Source: Candidatus Woesearchaeota archaeon (GTDB lineage: Archaea > Nanobdellota > Nanobdellia > Woesearchaeales > ARS49). From it: a stretch of 9,031 nucleotides of DNA. Position numbers and translations under genes: made by a program. The notes beneath the pieces are model-generated. The model had not been told where the DNA came from. It saw only the letters and a program-made list of their open reading frames with translations, and did no database searches. This document shows, in pieces, positions 1 through 4,838 of this stretch. Location: NCBI GenBank assembly GCA_016203425.1, contig JACQMU010000111.1:1-9031 (forward strand), in the 5' to 3' direction. Numbering within the stretch: position 1 is the first letter of the stretch; each line of letters begins with the position of its first letter.

Positions 1-16
1 AAAAGAAATATTTTTT

Positions 17-784
17 TCATTTGCGCCTCAACAACAACCACAAGCCAGCAACAAACATTGGAATATTAAATGCTTGTGATATCGTCAAAGGGCCAATCAT
101 GCCTTCAGGAACACGGATAAATTCTGTCAAAGTGCGAAAAACTGCGTACAATAATAAAAAAGTGGCAAACAAAAAACCATTTTTTAATTTTTTGTCCTTC
201 AACAACCACAAGAAAATGAAAATGGCAACATCATACAACACCTCATACAGTTGAGAAGGATGCCTGAAAACAAAATTTCCAACAGCATCAACTTCATTAA
301 AAAAATTCACGCCCCACGGAAGCAAAGTGGGAATGCCATACAATTCACCATTAATAAAGTTGCCAATCCTGCCAAAAGCCTGCCCTAAAGCAAGAGGAAC
401 AATAAAGATGTCAGCAAGATGCAGAAAACTAATATTGTGCTTCCGGCACAACAAAAAAGCAGCAACAATCACCCCAACAAGCCCGCCGTGAAAACTCAAG
501 CCGCCTTTCCAAAACGCAAAAATTTCCAACGGGTGCTGTGCATAATAAGAAAAGTCCCAGAACACAACTGCAAACAAGCGCGCGCCAACAATCAATGCAA
601 CAGTGAGCCACACAAAAAAGTTATCAATCTGTTCATCATCGAGCTTTATTTTGCCCTCTTTTGAGGCTTTCTTAACATACCACAAAGCAAACAAAAAAGC
701 AAAAACATACATTAACCCATACCACCTAATCTCAACAGGGCCAAGCTGTACAATTACTGGGTTAATATTGTGGAAGAACACCAT
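17..784 (-). CDS. lgt: Prolipoprotein diacylglyceryl transferase
   Basis: Lgt moves a diacylglyceryl group from a membrane phospholipid to the lipobox cysteine of prolipoproteins; it is a polytopic membrane enzyme. The call is firm. The family signature GRIGNFINGELYG lies at residues 138-150, with SFHGG around 98-102, HPSQLYE at about 175-181 and FIRVPE near 222-227. Residues matching the essential E. coli set are present at Y22, H99, R139, N142 and E147 (a constant offset of four), and the later arginine at R224. Length (255 aa) is near the usual bacterial size. I chose the ATG at 784, which has GAGTGA-like sequence upstream; a GTG at 790 would add two residues. It is last in a tight four-gene operon and overlaps the upstream gene by 23 bases. 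Lgt is uncommon in archaea, so acquisition from bacteria is likely (inference). No LspA gene is visible. Confidence 0.96.
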   Translation of the reverse strand: MVFFHNINPVIVQLGPVEIRWYGLMYVFAFLFALWYVKKASKEGKIKLDDEQIDNFFVWLTVALIVGARLFAVVFWDFSYYAQHPLEIFAFWKGGLSFHGGLVGVIVAAFLLCRKHNISFLHLADIFIVPLALGQAFGRIGNFINGELYGIPTLLPWGVNFFNEVDAVGNFVFRHPSQLYEVLYDVAIFIFLWLLKDKKLKNGFLFATFLLLYAVFRTLTEFIRVPEGMIGPLTISQAFNIPMFVAGLWLLLRRK

Positions 785-1598
785 TTTCACTCAATGCGCG
801 GGCAACACGCCATATATAAACTTTTGTTACAGTCAGCGCAGGCAGGAACAAAATAAGGCCAAGCACATAAGCTGCTTCAATACGCCACATGCCTGCCTGA
901 ATCATCAAAATATCAATAACGAGAAAAACTGCAAGAATCAATAATATTGGCGGAGCAAAATCACGCCAGCCACGCCAGCCTGCCTTAAATCCCATCCTGA
1001 TACTGCCGGCAACATACGAAAGAATCATAAAATACACAACAACAAGACTAAGAACAATTGCAGCCATGCTCCACAAATCACCCTGAACATATGCAGGATT
1101 AATCTTTGCCAAAATAGTTGTCCTAATCTTCAAAAGCAAGTCACCAAAATAATAAACCACAAACAAAGCAAACCACACAACATTTGTTACAAAAAAAGAA
1201 CGCAAGTAGTCACGCAACGAAAGCGCATAGCCAGCAATCTCACTCGACATCTTCCACACCATTCCCTGAAACACGCAAAACAAAAAATAAACAGCAAAGC
1301 CCAACAAAAGCAATAGCAAAAAGAATTTAACAACAAAACCACCCAACGGAGGGGCAAAAAGAATGTCAACAAGACTTTTGTTGCTGACATACAAACGACC
1401 ACTACCTTTCAAGCTGTCAGACACCAAAGCACTAATCACAATAATGTACTCAGTAAGCTTGTCAAACACAGGCATGCTCAGCCAGCCATAAGCAAAAAAG
1501 AAAAACAAATCAAGAGCAATACAGCCAACAATTTTCAAAGGATTATGCCAGCATGACTTCAGAGTTTCAACAGCCTCATCAAGCCACAGTTTATTCAT
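762..1598 (-). CDS. Six-span integral membrane protein, unknown function
   Basis: I do not recognise a characterised family. The 278-residue protein shows about six hydrophobic segments, near residues 21-42, 85-110, 133-153, 177-200, 214-235 and 240-262. A longer polar-to-mixed stretch (about 45-84) follows the first span. Short basic or aromatic stretches such as GWRGWRDF (207-214) lie between later spans. There is no obvious catalytic motif. The ATG directly follows the upstream stop (TGAATG), and its end overlaps the start of lgt, so all of these are probably translated together. The position beside Lgt suggests an envelope role, for example in lipid or lipoprotein handling, but this is context only. 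The general layout resembles loosely defined polytopic proteins often annotated hypothetical in small archaea. Confidence 0.85.
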   Translation of the reverse strand: MNKLWLDEAVETLKSCWHNPLKIVGCIALDLFFFFAYGWLSMPVFDKLTEYIIVISALVSDSLKGSGRLYVSNKSLVDILFAPPLGGFVVKFFLLLLLLGFAVYFLFCVFQGMVWKMSSEIAGYALSLRDYLRSFFVTNVVWFALFVVYYFGDLLLKIRTTILAKINPAYVQGDLWSMAAIVLSLVVVYFMILSYVAGSIRMGFKAGWRGWRDFAPPILLILAVFLVIDILMIQAGMWRIEAAYVLGLILFLPALTVTKVYIWRVARALSENGVLPQY

Positions 1599-1739
1599 TC
1601 ACTTCACCAATGAACGCGCCAATTCTTCAGGATTAGGCGACGGAAAAAAATAATTCAGGTTCATAATAACCAGCACTAACAAAACAAAAATAATTAAGAG
1701 CACAACAAAAAAAACAACCTCGCTGGACAACTTTGCCAT
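1599..1739 (-). CDS. Small single-span membrane protein
   Basis: This 46-residue product has a polar start (MAKLSSE), one strongly hydrophobic helix at about residues 8-27, and a short tail ending NPEELARSLVK. No family is recognised. I chose the ATG at 1739 because it lies one base after the stop of the upstream gene (TGAAATG), which fits coupled translation and avoids a long overlap. In-frame ATGs at 1769 and 1784 would give 56 or 61 residues but would overlap the upstream coding end by 29 or 44 bases. Its own stop abuts the ATG of the next gene. It could be a small subunit of a complex with its two membrane-protein neighbours. Confidence 0.65.
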   Translation of the reverse strand: MAKLSSEVVFFVVLLIIFVLLVLVIMNLNYFFPSPNPEELARSLVK

Positions 1740-1740
1740 T

Positions 1741-2061
1741 TCATCTGGGCTTAGCGCAGCACCACGCATCCTGATCAGGGGCATGGCTGCACTTGTAGTT
1801 GAGGTTTTCTTTTAAGTTGTCAACCAAAGAATTGTCAGTTACAACAAGCCCTCCAGGAAAATTACACCATTTTTCATTTGCATTAATTGTAACAAAGCCA
1901 ACACCGAAATTAGGCACAATCATTACGTGCTGAAATAAAAAAACAAGCGATATGATTGCAACAATCGCAACAACCCCTAACATGGCAAACATTGCATTCT
2001 TCCTGGACTCATCACTAACCTCAGGAACACCCAATGGCAGCTGAAATGAAAGCTTAGTCAT
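1741..2061 (-). CDS. Single-span membrane protein with four-cysteine outer domain
   Basis: First gene of the minus-strand operon, 106 aa, no recognised family. It has a short polar N-terminus (about 1-23), one membrane helix (about 24-46) and a C-terminal domain of about 60 residues holding all four cysteines: C66, C91, C101 and C102, the last two adjacent near the C-terminus. If the tail faces outside, disulfide bonds or metal binding are possible (inference). The ATG at 2061 is chosen because GGGGGTG, a good Shine-Dalgarno match, lies at 2066-2072 just upstream. The reading frame stays open back to 2160, but that extension would run through the promoter and into the divergent gene. The N-terminal SFQLPLG motif resembles the SFQLPVG near the start of the divergent gene. 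Confidence 0.72.
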   Translation of the reverse strand: MTKLSFQLPLGVPEVSDESRKNAMFAMLGVVAIVAIISLVFLFQHVMIVPNFGVGFVTINANEKWCNFPGGLVVTDNSLVDNLKENLNYKCSHAPDQDAWCCAKPR

Positions 2062-2065
2062 AACA

Positions 2066-2072
2066 CACCCCC
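2066..2072 (-). promoter_or_regulatory. Ribosome binding site of the 106 aa membrane protein
   Basis: The minus strand reads AAGGGGGTGTGTT immediately before the ATG at 2061. GGGGGTG matches the archaeal anti-Shine-Dalgarno (GGAGGTG) at six of seven bases with four bases of spacing. It decides this start over the more upstream one. Confidence 0.65.
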
Positions 2073-2101
2073 TTTTCAATACAATGCCAAAGAAGTAAGG
2101 G

Positions 2102-2109
2102 TTTAAATA
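2102..2109. promoter_or_regulatory. Shared TATA box of a divergent promoter
   Basis: TTTAAATA on the plus strand reads TATTTAAA on the minus strand, so one site could position TBP in either direction. Purine-rich, BRE-like sequence flanks both sides (AAGTAAGGG on the left, GAAAAC on the minus strand to the right). Predicted transcription starts about 26 bases away fall near 2131 (plus) and 2079 (minus). These give short leaders for the ATGs at 2145 and 2061. No second TATA candidate as good lies in the 83-base gap. Confidence 0.55.
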
Positions 2110-2144
2110 GTTTTCTGCGAAAAAGCATATTATTGAAAGAAAAC

Positions 2145-3716
2145 ATGGAAACCAGAACAAAAGACAGCTCTTTTCAGCTTCCAGTCGGCAACTACAGACA
2201 GCCAGAAACAGGGCTTTGCGGGCCAGCAGCGCTCAAAACAATTCTTGACTCACACGGCAGCGCAGTATCAATAGACGACATTGCGCAACTCTCAGAAACA
2301 AACCATCTTGGAACATCACCAAAAAAACTCTGTGCAGCAGCATCAACACTTGGCTATAAAGTTTTTCAGCGAATGAATGCAACACTTGATGATGTTGAGA
2401 CATACCTGCGGGCAGGACTGTTAGTTCTTGTAGCATACCAAGAATACGAAGGGAGAAAGCCGCCAAAAAATCCACTCCTTGACGAAGGGCATTATGTTGT
2501 CATTTATGGATTTAACGACAAAGAATTATTAATAAGCGATCCAGCAAAAGAAACTGGCGGCTACAGGCGAATGCCAAAAGAATTATTTTTCAAACAATGG
2601 CATGACCACGACGAACTTGAAGATAAGCTATACAAACAATGGTTCATGACAGTTTTTCCAGAACAGATGCCATTCATACAGGCAGAAGGCACAAATTATG
2701 ATGTGGGGGTGGCAATCGGAGAAAAACTAAAGAAAGACGTGATGATTTTTCTGGTGAGCATACAGCAGGATTACGAAAGACTGGCTGGCAAAAGTTTCTG
2801 TACATTTATTTCAGCAGCACAAAAATTTTTGTCACACTGCAAAGAAAGATACCCGGAGTATGTTTCAGAAATTGAAGGCATGGCAGCAGGAACAGGGATT
2901 GATTTCAAAACAATGTTTGCATTAAGCTGCACAGAAGAACTTGACTGGACAGCACCAAACAAATCACCTGAAAAATGCAGCACGCTAATTGCGCGTGTTG
3001 AAGACAATGTTGTTATCGCACATAATGAAGATTATTTAATGTATCCTGCACAGCTGCATTATGTTTTACGCGCGAAACAGAAAGGAAAGCCATCATTTTT
3101 AGCTGTCGGCTATGTGGGCTCTCTGGCAGGCTCATCAGCAGGCATAAACAGCAAAGGAATAGCAATGGCCGGAAACTCGATTACAGCACGCGACTGCAAG
3201 ATTGGAGTCATTAAAAACTTTGTCTGCAGAGCAATCTTAGATCAGGAAAATATTAAGCTTGCAACAAAAACAATCTCTGAGACAGAACGCGCAGTGGGTG
3301 GTAATTATACACTTGTTAGCTCTCGACAACAAAGATTTATAGAAACAACAGCCAACCAAAAAAAAATATTGCCCATCAAAACACTGCCAGCATACCACAC
3401 TAATCATTGTTTGTCAAAAGAACTTAGTGCACTGACTAACAAACCATCATGCAGTTCAAGACTGCGCTACAATCGCCTGAAAAAAATATTGCGGCGCGTC
3501 GGAACACAGGAATTAACATTCGATGAGCTAAAACAAATCATGTCTAACCACGCGGACTATCCCAGTTCAATCTGCAGGCATGAATACGAAACAGATGAAC
3601 GCAATGAAGGAGCGTACACAACACTCGCGTCTATAATAATAAATACAAACACAAGAACATTGCACATTGCACAAGGAAACCCCTGCATTGCAAAATACAA
3701 AGAGTATTCATTGTGA
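2145..3716 (+). CDS. Fusion: C39-like cysteine peptidase domain + C45 Ntn-hydrolase/acyltransferase domain
   Basis: This 523-residue protein carries two distinct hydrolase domains. Residues 10-170 match the papain-like C39 fold: YRQ before GLCGPAAL (C25 nucleophile), then EGHYVVIYGF (H116) and ISDP (D132), the expected Q-C-H-D set. Residues 182-523 match peptidase family C45/acyl-CoA:6-aminopenicillanate acyltransferase: GTNYDVGVAIG (182-192), then EIEGMAAGTGIDF (242-254), SCTEELD (261-267), and EKCSTLIA with C278 as the likely N-terminal nucleophile. IAHNEDY (291-297) follows. C45 enzymes mature by self-cleavage just before this cysteine, so the protein may split into about 277 + 246 residues (inference). 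They hydrolyse or exchange amide-linked acyl groups. No signal peptide is visible, so it is probably cytoplasmic. I chose the ATG at 2145; a TTG four codons upstream (2133) is possible. The downstream gene overlaps by four bases. Confidence 0.87.
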   Translation: METRTKDSSFQLPVGNYRQPETGLCGPAALKTILDSHGSAVSIDDIAQLSETNHLGTSPKKLCAAASTLGYKVFQRMNATLDDVETYLRAGLLVLVAYQEYEGRKPPKNPLLDEGHYVVIYGFNDKELLISDPAKETGGYRRMPKELFFKQWHDHDELEDKLYKQWFMTVFPEQMPFIQAEGTNYDVGVAIGEKLKKDVMIFLVSIQQDYERLAGKSFCTFISAAQKFLSHCKERYPEYVSEIEGMAAGTGIDFKTMFALSCTEELDWTAPNKSPEKCSTLIARVEDNVVIAHNEDYLMYPAQLHYVLRAKQKGKPSFLAVGYVGSLAGSSAGINSKGIAMAGNSITARDCKIGVIKNFVCRAILDQENIKLATKTISETERAVGGNYTLVSSRQQRFIETTANQKKILPIKTLPAYHTNHCLSKELSALTNKPSCSSRLRYNRLKKILRRVGTQELTFDELKQIMSNHADYPSSICRHEYETDERNEGAYTTLASIIINTNTRTLHIAQGNPCIAKYKEYSL

Positions 3717-4282
3717 ACACAAAACTTGTTGACGGTTTTAGGATTAGAAATATCATTGATGTAGACTTCAGTGGCGTAGGCAGCAGAAGCATGTACGTGT
3801 ACATCCCTGAAAATGAATTATGGATAGATGAAGTTCTTGAAAAAGAACGTGAATTTTTGAAAGGCCTGCACTTTGTTGAAGCAAGCTATCTTGAAAAACT
3901 TACGTATGCAGAAACACGCCGACGCATTTGCCACGACTTTTTAACACCAACAGAACAAAAACCAGACCCAGTCATTTATTCATTCCCGATACCACACCCA
4001 CACGTCAATGTTTGCATTGTTAAAGGAGAGATAGCAAGAAAATATTACGACCCAAAATTCATACAAGGCGGACACGACTTAGTGTATTCATACATTTCTC
4101 ACGGCAACATCTGGGTTGAGAAAGCATTTGAAAAAGACCAAGACTTCATAATTCTTCACGAAGCATTTGAACGCAATCTCATGCTCACAGGAATGTCCTA
4201 TGATAATGCGCACGAATTTGCCTGCGCAGTTGAGAAAAATGAAAGAAGAAGACAAGGAGTTGGCAAGTATTTGAAAGGGTGA
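3713..4282 (+). CDS. Unrecognised 189 aa protein with HExxER...YxxAHE signature
   Basis: The gene starts at a GTG whose last two bases are also the start of the upstream TGA stop (GTGA overlap), so translation is coupled to the C39-C45 fusion and a joint role is likely. The protein looks soluble: no membrane span or signal peptide. Near the C-terminus it reads ILHEAFERNLM (H149, E150, E153, R154), then GMSYDNAHEFA (Y163, H167, E168). The H-E...H-E spacing within one helical region suggests a metal site or metalloprotease-like centre, but there is no classical HExxH, so this is only an inference. An invariant-looking FPIPHPHVNV segment (91-100) adds two more histidines. I cannot assign a named family. 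Confidence 0.82.
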   Translation: MNTKLVDGFRIRNIIDVDFSGVGSRSMYVYIPENELWIDEVLEKEREFLKGLHFVEASYLEKLTYAETRRRICHDFLTPTEQKPDPVIYSFPIPHPHVNVCIVKGEIARKYYDPKFIQGGHDLVYSYISHGNIWVEKAFEKDQDFIILHEAFERNLMLTGMSYDNAHEFACAVEKNERRRQGVGKYLKG

Positions 4283-4335
4283 CGTAATATCAAATCTCGG
4301 GATGTATGGAACTTTTGCTATAACACTACATCAAC

Positions 4336-4341
4336 TTTTTT
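4336..4341 (+). terminator. Possible T-run terminator after the plus-strand pair
   Basis: TTTTTT lies 54 bases after the stop of the 189 aa gene in a gene-free stretch. Archaeal RNA polymerase commonly stops at such U-runs without a hairpin. It directly abuts the end of the opposing AbrB-like remnant. No stem-loop was seen. Confidence 0.35.
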
Positions 4342-4499
4342 CATCCATTAACTTCAGGCTCGATAACAATTTTGTTACCTATTTTGCTTATTCCAATTTC
4401 AGTGTTTTCATTAAGCTTTAATTGCCGTTCTAGGTCTGCAGGCACCCGGAACAACAATCCTCCGCCGCTTTTTGACGTGTCGGAAACTGCTCTTGACGT
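4341..4499 (-). pseudogene. Detached AbrB/MazE-like C-terminal domain of the interrupted YgiT-type gene
   Basis: Reading the minus strand in the same frame as the zinc-finger gene, an open stretch encodes TSRAVSDTSKSGGG, then LLFRVPADLERQLKLN, then a tail IGNKIVIEPEVNG and a TGA stop. The (G)xLLFRVPADLE...L.L....EI......IVIEP pattern is that of swapped-hairpin AbrB/MazE DNA-binding domains, which follow a YgiT zinc finger in many archaeal proteins. There is no ATG or GTG start in it, only TTG codons, and an in-frame TGA at 4512-4514 precedes it. It is therefore the severed C-terminal half of the gene starting at 4832. Removing the 126 bases between the two TCTTGAC copies would rejoin the halves in frame (...RHLSR-AVSDTSK...) into a protein of about 121 residues. 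Confidence 0.72.
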
Positions 4500-4541
4500 A
4501 CGCCATCGATTTCAATCCATGGAAAGGACGAGCAGTTTCCG
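4481..4541. repeat. Inverted repeat / hairpin 1 in the insertion region
   Basis: CGGAAACTGCTC at 4481-4492 is the exact reverse complement of GAGCAGTTTCCG at 4530-4541 (12 of 12), with a 37-base loop. The left arm lies in the AbrB-domain coding remnant and the right arm inside the insert. Shorter complementary bits (CCAT/ATGG) occur in the loop. Confidence 0.75.
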
Positions 4542-4623
4542 AGCATGTTCAAGAACCACTTGCTCTGAAATATGCGGGTCGTTATCACTTCACGTCACCT
4601 TGCTTTAGCAGGTGGTTCTTGAC
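4491..4623. mobile_element. 126-base insertion bounded by a TCTTGAC direct repeat, origin unknown
   Basis: TCTTGAC occurs at 4491-4497 and again at 4617-4623, both in the same codon phase (minus-strand TCA AGA). The 119 bases between them plus one repeat copy (126 in total) add three in-frame stops, TAA at 4605-4607 and TGA at 4590-4592 and 4512-4514, to a gene whose two halves otherwise join cleanly. The direct repeat looks like a target-site duplication. The insert has no ORF, its outer ends are not inverted repeats of each other, and its centre carries inverted copies of the flank edges. A miniature hairpin element or a template-switch rearrangement are both possible. Confidence 0.5.
4549..4622. 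repeat. Inverted repeat / hairpin 2 in the insertion region
   Basis: TCAAGAACCACTTGCT at 4549-4564 is the reverse complement of AGCAGGTGGTTCTTGA at 4607-4622 in 15 of 16 positions, with a 42-base loop. It follows hairpin 1 after only 7 bases. The right arm includes the last intact codons of the zinc-finger gene. Confidence 0.75.
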
Positions 4624-4832
4624 AAATGACGATAAAGCTTCATTGGCTCAGGCCAAACACCTAATCTTCGTGCAGCGTTAATGGCTCGCCGAGTTTCTTC
4701 TTCATAAGGAAATTCTTCTTTACAAAAATCACATCTTTCTCCTTTCATTACAAAAACATACCCTTCTAATTCTAAAACAATGTCCTCGACAGACACTAAT
4801 GTTCCTTTTTCACAAACAAGGCATTTTTTCAT
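4605..4832 (-). CDS. YgiT-type (MqsA-like) zinc-finger protein, truncated N-terminal half
   Basis: The 75-residue product has two CxxC zinc-ligand pairs, C4-C7 and C34-C37, with the spacing of YgiT/MqsA N-terminal domains. A helical linker follows (EEETRRAINAARRL). In type II toxin-antitoxin systems this domain belongs to an antitoxin-like regulator and is followed by a DNA-binding domain. Here the frame ends after RHLSRTTC because of the insertion, so the AbrB-like domain is lost (remnant at 4341-4499). The start is the ATG at 4832, six bases after the copA stop with AAGGAAA before it, so it is cotranscribed with copA. No partner toxin gene (MqsR or DUF4258 type) is visible nearby. The zinc-finger half might still be made as a short protein. 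Confidence 0.75.
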   Translation of the reverse strand: MKKCLVCEKGTLVSVEDIVLELEGYVFVMKGERCDFCKEEFPYEEETRRAINAARRLGVWPEPMKLYRHLSRTTC

Positions 4833-4838
4833 TTTCCT

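Noticed and set aside
2062..2160. N-terminal extension of the 106 aa protein back to 2160
   Set aside because: It would cross the TATA box and overlap the divergent gene; the strong ribosome binding site supports the ATG at 2061.
4283..4340. Missing toxin partner for the YgiT-type gene
   Set aside because: Only 58 bases without an open frame lie here, so there is no room for an MqsR- or DUF4258-type toxin.
4491..4623. Archaeal bulge-helix-bulge intron explaining the split zinc-finger gene
   Set aside because: The two junctions carry a direct repeat rather than complementary sequence, so the junction helix needed by the splicing endonuclease does not form there.
4372..4681. Plus-strand open frames across the insertion region
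   Set aside because: They run antisense to the zinc-finger and AbrB-like coding sequence and lack a ribosome binding site or recognisable domain.
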